This document shows, in pieces, positions 13,501 to 24,653 of a stretch of 64,000 nt of DNA. Location of the stretch: positions 92,860,912-92,924,911 of the forward strand of contig NC_088171.1 in assembly GCF_028769735.1 (NCBI RefSeq). The letters are read 5' to 3'. Position 1 is the stretch's first letter. The number at the start of each line of letters is the position of its first letter. Source of the stretch: Zonotrichia leucophrys gambelii (lineage: Eukaryota; Chordata; Aves; Passeriformes; Passerellidae). The notes beneath the pieces are model-generated. The model did not search any database. It saw only the letters and a list, made by a program, of their open reading frames with translations, and was not told where the DNA came from. The translations under genes were made by a program, and so were the position numbers.

Positions 13501-13944
13501 AATTAGTCAACCAGGTCAGGTCACTTTGTCTCAGATCCCTGGGCCATGTCATGTGCAAGAATTCTTTACTTAGAAAAATGAAAATACTAGTGCCAGAAAA
13601 GTCAACAGCCTGTGAATGTTTACAGAAATACACAAACTGTTTCTTTCCAGGTAACTGGATTGTGTTTTCGATAACAATTTTCATTCAAATTTATATGTCA
13701 GGTTGTGAGGATGCTAAGTGTGTGGTTTGGAAGTGAGGCCTTGATTTGCACACTGGTACACCAGTGTACCAGTAAGGCTTTGTTAGTATCTGCAAAAGGT
13801 CTGAGTGACACAAAACTCAATATATAGCATCTCCCATGTGTGGGTCTCAGATGTCACCGTCCCTCAAAAATCTGCAGTGAAATCAAGGTTGAACTATGGG
13901 TGCTTGTTCAGGCAACGCCAGGTTGAAACCAGGGCACATCTTTC
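7566..13944. other. AT-rich noncoding sequence
   Basis: No exon, tRNA or recognisable transposon was found. The largest open frame here is about 117 codons (9,524-9,877, + strand) and resembles nothing known. Short A and T runs are common, for example near 10,770-10,780 and 11,640-11,670. Two AT-rich patches hold repeated homeodomain-type cores: 8,640-8,690, next to an AP-1-like TGAGTCA, and 13,385-13,500, with several TAATTA cores. A 10-bp inverted repeat lies at 13,752-13,773. Confidence 0.5.
13752..13773. repeat. 10-bp perfect inverted repeat, 2-base spacer
   Basis: The arm 'actggtacac' at 13,752-13,761 pairs exactly with 13,764-13,773; the spacer is 'ca'. It is short enough to be chance or a small template-switch event. 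No function is assigned. Confidence 0.75.
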
Positions 13945-14770
13945 TGCCATGGTTTAACCCCAGCCATTCACCAAGCCCCATGATGCTGCTCCCTCACTCC
14001 CCCAGCAGCAGGATCAGGGAGAGAACTGGAAGAGCAAAAGCTAGAAAACCTGTGGGTTGAGATCACACAGAATCACACAGAATCACACAGGATCACCAGG
14101 TTGGAAGAGACCTTCAAGATCATTGAGTTCAACCCAGTCCTAACACCCAACTAAACCATGGCACTGAGTGGCACATCCAGGTTTTTTTAAACACACCCAG
14201 GGATGGCGACTCCATCACCTTCCCAGGGCAGATCATTGCAGTACTTTATCATCCTTTCTGTAAAAAATCTTTTTCCTAATATCCAACCTAAATTTCCCCT
14301 GGCACAGCTTAAGGTAGATAAAGACAGTTTAACAGGGAAAGCAAAAGCTGCACACAAAAGCAAAGCAAAACAAGGAATCCATTCACCACTTCCCATGGGC
14401 AGGCAGGTGTTCAGCCATCCCCACATGTAACAGTGACTTAGGAAGACAAATGACATCACTCCAAATATCCTCACCTTATTCCTTCTTCCCCACCCCCTTT
14501 ATATCCTGAGCATGATGCCATATGGCCTGGAATATCCCTTTGGTCAGTTTAGATCACCTGTCCTGGCTGTGTTTCACCCTAATCTCCCATTCATCTGCAG
14601 CCCTTTGCCAATGTGGCAGTACAAAAAGCAGAAAAGCCCTTGGCTCTGTGTAAGCCCTGCTCAGCCATAAAAAAAAAATCTCTATATTATAAACCCTGAG
14701 ATCAGCACAAATACAAATTGCTGCCCCACAACAGCCACTGTGAAGGAAATAACCTCAGCCCAAACCCAGA
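13945..14770 (-). mobile_element. Avian endogenous retrovirus solo LTR, interrupted by CR1
   Basis: Read on the - strand, this matches from memory a common avian ERV LTR. The outer end is related to 'gctggggttaaacc' (+ strand 'ggtttaaccccagc' near 13,951). It has a TATA box seen as 'ctttatat' on + (14,497-14,504), and the block 'aatatccctttggtcagttt' (about 14,532-14,551). The U3-side end is near 14,770. The TATA box and the 'cagtttaaca' segment (14,325-14,334, where related copies carry a poly(A)-signal-like sequence) fit promoter and R/U5 order on the - strand. No gag, pol or env sequence lies beside it, so it looks like a solo LTR. It is split by a CR1 copy at 14,064-14,315; joining the flanks would restore 'ttgagataaagac'. 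The exact family name and the target-site duplication could not be settled. Confidence 0.75.
14064..14315 (-). mobile_element. CR1 LINE 3'-end insertion inside the LTR
   Basis: The + strand starts with three tail units of a ten-base pattern (cacacagaat), then 'caggttggaagagacc', 'ttcaagatcattgagttc' and a 'gggatggcgactccatcacc' block, ending near 'ggcacagcttaaggt'. This is the reverse complement of a CR1 3' end, 5'-truncated to about 250 bp. On both sides the LTR resumes in register: 'gggttgagat' before and 'agataaagacag' after. The shared 'gat'/'agat' suggests a very short target-site duplication. It is less decayed than the CR1 copies at 1.3 and 35.6 kb and must be younger than the LTR it interrupts. 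Confidence 0.85.
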
Positions 14771-17700
14771 GATTTACTTTGGAAAAGATCAACACCTGCC
14801 ACTGCTGCCCTTGAGCAAGATCACCACTGGCATCAATTCACCTCAAAGGGTAGCAATGCCTCCTCACCGGTTCCTCTGAAGGCAGCACTTCAGGAAAATT
14901 GCTCCAGTCTACTTGTGAACAAGTCAGAAACAAGCCTGGATGTTCATAACCTCGTCCAGGTCTCCCATCTGCCAATTGCAGAGAGGAGTTTGGGGAGCTT
15001 CTCCAAAAGCACCACCCTGAGATCCCTTTGGCGAGGGAGATTGCCAGTCACAGATGAAGTGCTGGGCTTTTCTCAGCTTCCTGTTTGCATGAAGATCAAA
15101 TAAATTTTCAAAAATCTCAGTAAGTCCTGTGAAGTGCAGTTTAGTTAGTTGTTTAAAAGGGTATGAGGATCTGGCCATAGTATGCAGACAAATATGTAAC
15201 AAGTACATGACTTTAAAGTTGTCTAACAGCACTAAGGTTTTCAGAATTGAACTTCTTCACCTTCACCCATCCTTTGAGCCTAGTGTCCTCTTGAGACACT
15301 CTCTAGGGAACAGATCCCTCTATTAGTAGTTAGGGTGCTATTAGACCTGTAGTTGACACAGAAACAATTTGAAAACTGACAGGGCACTTTTCAACCTCTC
15401 AGCATGGGTCTACATTGTTCAGTTAATAAGCCAGTAACATTTCAAAGGGTAAGGAGAATAGAGGGTTAAAGGTAGAACTATAGGCCCTATCAAGCAGAAG
15501 TGCAGGAACTGACATAATTTCCAGCTTTAAAACAAGTTTTTGCTTCATTACTTGGGTTAGCCTTTTAAAAAACATATTCATAATGGTCATAACACAAAAA
15601 AGATGTCTCTGGTGGAGTTGTGCTTTCTATCAACACCCATGTTGTCTGTGGTAATGAATCTGAACAAGATATTTCTACTGAACTGCTGCACAGGCTCAGC
15701 TTGCTGAAGCTGGCCAAACTGCAAGAGAAATTAATGCATTTGGGCCCATGACCTGCATCTAGAACTGGACTGTACTTCAGGTGACAGCCCAGCCTACAGC
15801 AGATGGGAGGAAATTATAATATCTACCTGATAATTTATTCTCGGAAAATGCCTTGAGTGGCAACAATTAGCGAGATATTTGTCTTCCTTATTCAGCAGTT
15901 ACATATTCTCTCTTCTCTGCAGAACATGGTAATATTGTGGGGTGATTTCCTCACTGTCAGCTTATAAAAATACGACAGTAATTTGTTGTAGTTGGAGTGG
16001 CTCTGCCGGGAACCCTTCCAAAACAGTCAAATACCTACATGGACCGACTTGGCTGCCTGGCTTACTACATGCACTCTAAATATGGCAGGGTGAGGCGTAT
16101 TAGAACATACCAGCCTAGTCACCATCTCCCTGCTCTTGTACTCTTCATAGTAAAATCAATGTACATTGTGCTCTCAGGCTGGGGCTATTTTTAGGTGTTA
16201 TTTTTCCACTCAGTCTGCAGCTGTTTTCAGTCACAAGCTTCTTTAACTAAAACAAATACACAGTCCTTGGCAAAGGAGTGGTTGTAAAGAGGACAGAAGT
16301 GTGCACATGAATCTTGTGCCTGCCTCACAGGGTTTTATGTAGGGAGGGTCAGAGGGGAGCAAAGAGGACACAGGGAAGCTGGGGTGAATGTTCACCAGTG
16401 TGAATTAGCCCAACTTTCAGTCCTCTTCCAGAATGACTGATGAAGGGCAGGCTTCTCTGGGCTGAAGAATGTGGGAAGAGGAGAAGCTGGAATGCTACCA
16501 GATCTTGCATTATCTGCAACACCTCCCTGAAAGATATACACAGACACCTTCCTTGATGAGCCTTTTGCCCCTAGTGTGCACAAGCTCCTTTGGCAGACCA
16601 TCTAATCCCAACAGCCCTACTGCATTCTTGTCATTTCCTCCTTCCCTCTCCACCTCAGGGAATGGAGAGAATTGAAGGAATAGCAAGTTATCACATGGAT
16701 GCCTCAGAACAAAGTGGCTTCTAAACAGGAGATGTGGCTTTTGGAGCATTTCCTAATCTCTGCAAAATAGAGATCCCCTCCAGTTATAGAAGGGAAACTA
16801 CGTTATTCTTTCTTCCCCATTGCTCCCCCTCTGCCCCAAGGCAGCATTGAAGTCCCCAAATCCAGAGCTGCAGTTTCAGTGTGAGAATGGCTTGGTTAGG
16901 CTTCCTGCTAATTAAGAGCGGAAGAGAGCAGATTAATCCAACCATGTCTTGTTTGGTATTTGCAATTAATGTTGTATTAGGATATGTTTGAAGTCAAAAG
17001 GGGCTATCAGTAGTCAGGTAACTGTTTTTACTGCTGTTTGTCAGGCTCAGGTGATGGAAAGGAATGAAATGAAGTGATTGCATTGTCTGAAGCCCCTCCC
17101 ATCCACCCCAGTGGACATCTTCCCCACTGGACATCTTCCTGGTCTACTGCGTTATCCAATAAGGTACTGAGAACACACAGGTCTTGAGATGCTTGCTAAG
17201 CTTTGTGGTGCTTACAAGCCATGAACACTGAGAAGCTGTGTTTCCTCTAAAAGTTTCTCATGTCATAAATTTATCATGATTATGCTGCTGAACATGAGAA
17301 GCTGAGCAGACAACGTCTTCATTTCTCCATCATCCCAATCAATTCATCTGAGGGACATCACTGAAATAAGTGGAATACTTTAGTGGATAGTGTGTGCTAT
17401 GCTTGACAGCAAATGTTGGAGGGATTTGGTGCTCAAATTATAAAATCCCAGTTGACCTCCTTAACCCAGCACAGGGCACAAGTCTGACATGGAATAAGGA
17501 CCAGAGTGTCTTGCGGCTTTATTCTGTGATAAAAGAATGAAGCAGACCCTTCACAGTGAGGCTGGTGCAAGTAAAAGAAATATAAGTTTAGCTTTCTCTG
17601 TTTTCACTAAGCAGAGTACTTGTCACTACATAAAAAGCAAGCTAGCTATGGCGGTAATTAGAAAAAGCTGCATTGTGAGAGACATTTATGCTCATCTTTT

Positions 17701-19949
17701 GACTCACATTGTTGAAAAATCAGCTTTTGGTAGGGTTTACTGTTTTGTTAGAAACTTTCTCACACTGCTCTCACACTGTCCATTAGGAGAAGCGCTGTCA
17801 TCCTTCACAAAGACTGTCTAAACCACAGGTGTGAAGTGCCTCTTTGTGCTATACTATCAAGTTCTTCAGTAGGTTTTGTATGAAAATCAGACACTTCTTC
17901 ATGAAATCAGAAGTGCCTAGATTATATTTCACATGCGTGAGTTTCCTTGTTTTTATTAAAATTAAGTTTGCTCATTTGCCATTTTCAAGCTAGTTTGAAA
18001 TGAGGATCACCTTGTATCCTAGGAAACACAGTGAGAATTTTATATGTGATCACATTTTTATCCATGTTATGAAAAAAGCAGATGGTAATTAGGTGCATTA
18101 TTCATAGGAAAGCTTGTTGAGCGCAGTGTCTGTATGGTTCCAGCTTCGATTAGAACTTGTTTGGAAGAACTACTTCATACCTTTCAATTGCCCCTCATTA
18201 AGTGCAATCATTACTCTTCTGGTCCCAATGTGCTTTAATTTGTGCAAACCAGCATCCACAGTATTATACAGGAAAAAAAATCCCAGCAAATTTCTGGGGT
18301 CTCTTTCATTCTACTTGTCATCAGTGTGATCTTTCTGTCCATCTGAATTCATTATTATTTATTGCAGCCGCAAATGGGCCTTGTGAGAGGGCACTTGGCA
18401 GCAGGAGAGGTGCAGAGCTGTCGTGTTTCAGGGACGGCGCCTGAACCTTTGGAAGAGACCAATTCACCTCCTTAGGCAGAGGAAAGGATGCTGAGAGCAC
18501 ACTTAGAGGCTGGGCCAGTTTGTGTGAGGATGTCAGGATTCCTGCATCGCCAAGCCTTCCACCAAGGACAGAGTGACAGAGCAGAAAAGGCAAAGCCATG
18601 CTGCAACAAGAACCAAGTGCCTTCACTAGGACTTGTTAGCTCAACAATGACAGGCAAGCAGGACCCACCACACATAACAGCTCTTGTTTCTCACTGAAAA
18701 AATCTTGTCAGCCGAGCCCAGCCTTGCACTCGGGCTTTCTCCAGAGACTTCTCTGTAAAAGAAACCCAAGAAGTCCTCACAGATGGCACTCAGGCTTGGA
18801 GATCTCCATATGGAAAATATTTTTGGAAAGACAAATAACACTAACTGGGTCAGACAAGGAGATTTTTTTTTTCATATTGCCCCTGAAAATAAAGAGGGAT
18901 AAGGCTATTGTTTGTCTGCTTATGCTACACAGAGGCTTCTGTAACCTTCCACAGCCTGCTACAGAGGGCATATAAGGATGTTCAAGTGCATATTACCTCT
19001 TGTATGATGCAAGAAAATGTGTGTGTTTGAGAGAGAGGCTAATTGATCTTATCAGTACTGTAGATGCCTGTGTTATTTATTTTGTGGTTAGGACATTCAC
19101 AGCTTCTGCTACGTCATCTGTATTTGCTTCTAAAGAAAATAATTTGAGCACTTCTCTTAATGACAAACTAACACTCTGATGTCTTCTCTCTCCTCTGCAG
19201 TAGACAATACACTTAGACAGTGCCAACTGTGTCCTGCAGAAATAGATTTCTTTGAAGTAGAGCTCAATAAACAGATGTGAGGGTCCAAATAAACCTGGCA
19301 AAGTATACACTTGACTAAACAATGCAATAGCATATTTGAGACTTTTTTTTCCTGTATTTGAAATGCTTGCCAAGTCCCTGACTGATACAGTACATAGCGT
19401 GGTCCACAAAGACTCAGCATAGCCATCTTCAACCCTTGGACTCCCAGAAGAAAGGCAACACAAAGCTTCCATAAAATAAAATAATTCAAATTCTCTGGTT
19501 TGCTAATGGTGAAATTGAGGAAAATTTATGCTTTCTCTTCTTCATTTCATTTAGAATTACTTCTGAGTTGAGTAGTCTACCCTTTAAAGTCTCACCATGA
19601 TTTCCAGTACAGATTTTTATAACTCATTTTCAGACTTCTGCCATCAAAAAGTTGCTCTTCTCTCCAGCAATCGAGCTCAGGAGTGACCTTAAGGCTTGTG
19701 ACAATTTTTTTTTTATTCAACCTCTGGTGCCTCTGGTATTTAGATATCTGTATTGCAGCAACCTATCAGACTGCCAAAGGCACACCTCTCCAAGCACAAC
19801 TTTGCTGACAGTGTTGTCAATCCTATTTCACATGAGAGCCCAGATGAACCACAGGAAGGCTGAGTTCATGGTGTCCTTTCTTGTATGATTTCCACCTACA
19901 CATTAGCTCTGAGTTCCCAGCTCGACAGAAGCACAAGGGAAATAAATGG
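14771..19949. other. Noncoding sequence, no gene recognised
   Basis: The open frames are short and overlapping, up to about 131 codons, on the - strand at 19,077-19,472. None resembles a known protein and no exon structure is apparent. The one small repeat is a 16-bp unit duplicated in tandem at 17,106-17,137. GC content is somewhat higher around 18.3-18.7 kb, but CpG is sparse and there is no sign of a CpG island. Confidence 0.5.
17106..17137. repeat. 16-bp tandem duplication
   Basis: The unit 'ccccagtggacatctt' (17,106-17,121) is repeated immediately at 17,122-17,137 with one substitution (g to c). It looks like a small local duplication; no function is suggested. Confidence 0.85.
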
Positions 19950-20280
19950 CCCTTCCTTCCTTCCTTCCTTCCTTCCTTCCTTCCTTCCTTCCTTCCTTCC
20001 TTCCTTCCTTCCTTCCTTCCTTCCTTCCTTCCTTCCTTCCTTCCTTCCTTCCTTCTCCTTCCTTCCTTCCTTCCTTCCTTCCTTCCTTCCTTCCTTCCTT
20101 CCTTCCTTCCTTCCTTCCTTCCCTTCCTTCCTCTCCTTCCTTCCTCCCTTCCTTCTTCCTTCCTTCCTTCCTTCCTTCCTCCTTCCTTCCTTCCTTCCTT
20201 CCTTCCTTCCTTCCTTCCTGCCTGCCTTCCTGCCTTCCTGCCTTCCTTCCTGCCTCCCTCCCTCCCTCTCTCCCTCCCTT
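19950..20280. repeat. (CCTT)n/(AAGG)n tetranucleotide tract, about 330 bp
   Basis: The first roughly 100 bases are nearly pure CCTT units. After that come phase breaks (for example a 'ttctcc' near 20,054) and variant units, becoming CCTG and CCCT types after about 20,218. The + strand is entirely pyrimidine except for the few G bases in the last 65 bases. Open frames up to about 170 codons on both strands are artefacts of a repeat without stop codons. They encode only Pro-Ser-Phe-Leu or Lys-Glu-Gly-Arg patterns. The tract length is likely to vary between individuals and may be compressed in the assembly. Confidence 0.98.
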
Positions 20281-20518
20281 GATCCCTCCAGCCTCTCCAT
20301 GTGGCCGTACTAGCCTGTGTCACATACTGACAATTCACACCACAGTTTGCTGTGAAGAAACAAAAACCCCCCCAGTCTACAACCCATTTTAGTCATAATG
20401 ATGCTGCCTAAATAATTAAACCTAATAATTAGGGACCTAAAACAGTGGGCATGGTGAGTGCATAACCTGCTGTTCATTTTCCCAGTATCAGTATTTGTAT
20501 CTAAATCCCTAACCTCAG

Positions 20519-20540
20519 GTGTCTGTCTCAAGACAGACAC
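20519..20540. repeat. 10-bp perfect inverted repeat, 2-base spacer
   Basis: The arm 'gtgtctgtct' (20,519-20,528) pairs exactly with 20,531-20,540. It lies about 30 bp before a CR1 tail. No function is evident. Confidence 0.75.
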
Positions 20541-20567
20541 TCCTAGCAGCCTACTAATGGCCTTTTC

Positions 20568-20655
20568 CTAGAAAAAGGCCAGACCATGGCAAGGGGTTGG
20601 AATTAGATGATGTTTAAGGTCCCTTCCACCCCTTCGTACTATGATTCTATAATCC
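20568..20655 (+). mobile_element. CR1 LINE 3' tail
   Basis: The sense-strand CR1 3' end reads 'ccatggcaaggggttgga', then 'attagatgatgtttaaggtc', 'ccttccacc' and a tail 'tatgattctataatcc'. The copy is heavily 5'-truncated, leaving under 100 bp. The tail has roughly one and a half octamer units. It sits about 290 bp downstream of the CCTT tract. Confidence 0.9.
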
Positions 20656-21799
20656 TAAAAATACCCATTCTCCATCGTAATCATCCCATTTTCTACCTAC
20701 CCACTTATCAAATCCTCTAGACTTAATTGCTTTTCCAGAACATGCATGTGACCCTGCTACAAGCTTATCAGCTGAGTTGAAAATACGAAGTGAAGCAAAA
20801 CAGATGGAATTTCATAACCAATTACATACTACAGAGGGAACCATAGTGCGTAGGTTTCTCATTTTCAGACTGGAGTCAGTTGTCTTGTTAAGCCTCCCTG
20901 AAGCTCTGACAGTTCCCCTATGTTTTCTTCTGCAGGGAGATCCTGCATGTTGTGAGCATACTGAGATCTGGCTGCAGGACTAAGACCTTGCTCCAGAGAG
21001 CTCTAACCAGTGCCTCACCTTCCACTGATCTAACTGCTTGACACATCTTGTGAGTCCCTTCTGTTATTACTGAGCCATCACAGTCTGATTTTCTGTGAGT
21101 GCCTCGTAGGGCCCTCATTTCCACAGCTCAGTGAGAAAATGGAGTATCTGCTTGTGATAACTCTTAAACAGGTAGGAGATGTTAGGTTCATCATCAGTAA
21201 GCGTTAGGGACTTGTAAAAGAGAAATCCATGCTAAATATGGGTGAGGAAACTCTATGGCAGAAGGGCATAATTAATGTGAAGAGGAAACTCCCTTGGTCC
21301 AGGCTTTCACTCCTGTCGCATCTGAGCTTGTGGAAATCAAATTTATAGAACTACCAAGCGAGCAGACCTCGTCCAAGTGAATTACAGCAGAATAAGAGAG
21401 CACATACAAAGTGAGAAGTAGGCTTAAAAATATTAAGAGCCTTGGGATTTTTTAGTAAAGCATTCAGATCTCTAAAAATCTTACCTACTAAATTAATTCA
21501 AATGGGCCTGTGCAGATTTGCCATGCAGATATAAATGCAGTGATGATGCAGGGAATCATCCTGGAAGAAGCTGCACAGATAATCACTTTTGACATCATTG
21601 TGAGTGAGTTGGAGAAGGGTCAAAGAGAAAGATTGATCCTGTCAAGGGAACTCCCAGTGTAGAGCACACTGCTCAAGGAGACTCTCGGGTGCCACCAGCA
21701 CAGGCTACTCAAACAAGACTGTAAGATCTTCATCACCTCTAGATATTGAATGGCTGAGAAAAAAACAGATTTATTACCCTACCACAGGATTGAAATATG
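20656..21799. other. Noncoding sequence, nothing recognised
   Basis: No open frame over about 70 codons stands out, and I see no repeat family or RNA gene. The interval ends at the first of two strong hairpins. Confidence 0.5.
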
Positions 21800-21843
21800 T
21801 TTTATGTCCTCAGTGACACACCTGTCTCACTGAGGACATAAAA
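21800..21843. repeat. 17-bp perfect inverted repeat, 10-base loop
   Basis: The left arm at 21,800-21,816 (ttttatgtcctcagtga) is the exact reverse complement of the right arm at 21,827-21,843. The loop is 'cacacctgtc'. This stem is too short for a typical animal pre-miRNA, which is about 60-70 nt with mismatches. It lies 146 bp from the larger palindrome at 21,990-22,050. Confidence 0.95.
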
Positions 21844-21989
21844 ATAGACTGACTTCTGTAGGTGAATGGAAAAGTTGAAAAATTACCTAGTATGGTCTTT
21901 TCAGAGGGATGTGTTCCCTGCTGAGGAGCCGGTCTTTCACTCTGTTCACATGTTCCACCAGAAGCCGGCGTGCAGCACAGGGGAAAACA

Positions 21990-22050
21990 AATCCATCCCT
22001 CCCTACCCTCACCATCTTTCAAAGATGGTGAGGGTAGGGAGGGATGGATT
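21990..22050. repeat. 61-bp perfect palindrome with weaker extension
   Basis: The left arm covers 21,990-22,019 and the right arm 22,021-22,050: 30 bases each, exactly complementary, around one unpaired c at 22,020. The arms are purine/pyrimidine asymmetric, with 'ccctccctaccctcacc' on the left. Just outside, 'ggcgtgcagcacag' (from about 21,967) roughly pairs with the reverse complement of 'ctgagctgcacacc' (from about 22,066) at 12 of 14 positions. The inverted similarity therefore continues imperfectly for some 20-30 bp on each side. The single-base spacer points to cruciform potential or a template-switch origin. Confidence 0.95.
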
Positions 22051-24236
22051 GACACTGCTCCCTTCTGAGCTGCACACCTGTATGTGTAAAAAAAATGGAG
22101 AGAGAAAGCACCACACCACTTGCTGTGAAAGGTTACAGGGCTAAAAAGAAACATAGAGTTAATGTAAGAAAGATGTTTCTAGTTAGTACTGGTACAGCAG
22201 TCAATTGAATGTGTGTCAATTCCCTTTCTTCCCCTGTGCACTCAATATATATTTAGATGTGAGCAGAGACGTTAATCTCAGATCCCAAATGCCACTTTGA
22301 TAACTGCCAAGATTTGGGAGGGGCTGCTGTAGCAACAATAATGCAACGTTATGTTTTCTGTCCTGATGGACGATTGTATGTGAAGTGCTCCTGTCTCCAA
22401 TATGTACAATATTTCAAACTTTCCTGCCAAAAATAAAAATGGAAAAATCAAGAAAGCCTTGAGGCAACAATAACTTATTTGACATCAAGTTACATGGGTT
22501 TTACATGTTTATTTCCTCAAATATTCAATTAAAAGCTTACTTACTGCGGCAGATGTCATATCACATGGTGCATATGCTCCCTCTCCAATACAGAGCAGCT
22601 TTTTAGAAATTACTGCCAAAATGTTGTAAGAACTTTTATAATGGTTTCAGGATGAAGCATAAAATGTAATAAGCCACACATTTATGTGTGTATTTTATTG
22701 ATCATTTAGTACTAGCTTTCTGTTTGGGAGTGGGGTTTTTTTGATAGGTTTTTCTGGGGGAGGAAGGAATTGTTTCCATGAAGAGAAGGAGAAAATTGTT
22801 GTATATTTGAAACATGGGCATTGCTGTTTTGTTGTGAAAAGACAAATGGAGAGACCTGAGTGAGAGAGGTTTCTTTTGGTCTGCTCTTATTCTGAGTGTG
22901 AAACACAAAAGGTTGTGTGGCTACTAATAAGAATTACTTCAATAAGTTTAGTTACACTGTAAGATTTTGCTTCTCTGACAAAGATCTCTGAAAACTCAAT
23001 TGCTGGCCATTTGGTTAGCTATTATGTGGGTAAAACCAGGCTGTTTTCCAAAATCCTTGTCTGATTTCCATTCATAAATTAGTGCATGTGTTAACCAAAC
23101 TTAGATTAAATATCCAATAGGTGTAATGCATCTACATCCATCTATCCAAACCTAGCATAGCCACCTCTTATACTTCGCAGTTTAAGCCAGTATTTGGTGA
23201 CTTTCAACGAGAAAGATGTTTTCTGGTTGACAGAGTCATCCATACTGGAAATATTGCATACTTTGCCTCAGAATTTAAAATCAAACCCTTGCTCATGGAT
23301 GCTGGACTACCTACACTAGGGCCTGATCAGCTATAATTATTCTTCTTTTGACTGTACAAGTAAAACAGCTCAGAGAAAATGCTAAACATCATGAGAGTAG
23401 AGCTGTGAAAATGAAGACTGAAGGTAACAACACTTGTATTTGTTTGTGCTTGCTGAAGCCTTGTGTAATCCCAAGGAACAGGTTCCCTAGGAATAAATCA
23501 TTGTCTTGTTCAGCAAAGGTGCGTCAGACCGAGGGAAGTGGGTGAGTTTTTACAATATGGCCATAACACGTACCAGCTGACATGTTACACACAAGACTGG
23601 CTGAGGCAGCACTATGGATCTGTCTTTGCTAGTGTTAGTGCCTGCTCCAGTCTCTGTAAACAACACATGTCAGCACTGGATCAATATACTTGAAATGACA
23701 GCGACTTATGGATTTTGAGGAGCTTTCAGGACAAAAAATCCCCAAATTTCCAAAGTGTCTTCACTGCAGAGCAGATCCTGACTGTCACCTGAACATGACA
23801 CTTAGCTTTCTGAGGGTCACAGAGAGTCTTCTACCCTAACTTCCCAAAGCTTCCAGCCCAGGACCGGTAGTGTTTAAGATTTTGTTTCACTACAGCATGG
23901 GTGTCTGATCCTCTTTCTTTGCCATAAGAAGATAGCAAGGAGCCCATGGCAGGGAGGCTACCAAATAATTTATTTCTCCTCTTATGGAAGTGATTCTAAG
24001 CTGAAATTCCATGTTTGACTCCTTTTTCCAAAACTTCTACAGTGTGCAGAGATGCCGTGCACAAGAAATAAGACTGAGCAAACTCACTTGTTTAAGATGA
24101 ACAACACAAACTCTGTGTTGTTACCCAAAATCTCGTAGTCCAACAGAGGGGAGGCTGCTGCAGCTCCATGTCTCCAGGTCCTGCCAGTAGTAAGGCTGAG
24201 TATGTATTCCCAAGGTGCACACACAGACACATACAA
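22051..24236. other. Noncoding sequence, no gene recognised
   Basis: Short open frames only, none matching a known family. A 9-bp inverted repeat (aacaacaca, loop aactc) lies at 24,100-24,122. The 22.7-22.8 kb stretch is rich in G and T on the + strand. No transposon or RNA gene is clear. Confidence 0.5.
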
Positions 24237-24330
24237 TCATAGAGTTATGGAATCATTTAAGTTGGAAAAGAACTCTTATATCATCCAGTCCAACCAGTAA
24301 GTCAGCACTGCCAAATCCACCATTAAAGCA
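24237..24330 (-). mobile_element. CR1 LINE 3' tail, possibly extending to about 24.9 kb
   Basis: The + strand reads 'aatcatagagttatggaatc', then 'atttaagttggaaaagaact', 'catccagtccaaccagtaag' and 'tcagcactgccaaatccacc'. This is the reverse complement of a CR1 3' end with two to three tail units. The sequence beyond it, to about 24,900, is unusually GC-rich for its surroundings, with internal echoes such as 'gatacccatgcc'/'gatacccataca' and repeated 'ctggcccctgg'-type phrases. I believe this is the longer 3' region of the same or a neighbouring repeat, but I cannot prove that by eye. A - strand open frame of 237 codons (24,276-24,989) runs across this region and is probably fortuitous. Confidence 0.85.
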
Positions 24331-24617
24331 TGTCCTGCAGTGCCCCATACATATGCATGTATACAGAAATATGCAGTATAGATCCCTCCGTAGATACCCA
24401 TGCCTATCCAGTAGCTGGCACTTAGACCCCTGGTCACCTCAGCAGCTGGAACCTGCACATACACTTGTATGTGAGGGCCACAGTCCTCCTCCACCCACTG
24501 GTACTCAACCCCTCTCTGACAGATACCCATACACACACTCACCACAGATTCCCCTTGGACACCGACCATCCAATGGCTGGCCCCTGGATCCCCCTGCTCC
24601 CTGGTACCACATGCACA

Positions 24618-24618
<1 letters not shown>

Positions 24619-24649
<31 letters not shown>
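24619..24649. repeat. (AC)n microsatellite
   Basis: About 15 uninterrupted AC dinucleotides, flanked by further imperfect CA-rich sequence. It is probably length-polymorphic. Confidence 0.97.

Positions 24650-24653
<4 letters not shown>

Noticed and set aside
13945..14770. LTR as part of a complete endogenous retrovirus
   Set aside because: No second LTR and no gag, pol or env coding sequence lie within several kilobases on either side.
19823..20392. Long open frames on both strands (up to 171 codons) with Pro-Ser-Phe-Leu or Lys-Glu-Gly-Arg repeats
   Set aside because: They are translations of the CCTT/AAGG tetranucleotide tract, which has no stop codons in any frame.
21990..22050. Palindrome as a bacterial-type terminator or CRISPR repeat
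   Set aside because: The window is vertebrate nuclear DNA, with CR1 and ERV elements. There is no array of repeats and no bacterial gene context.
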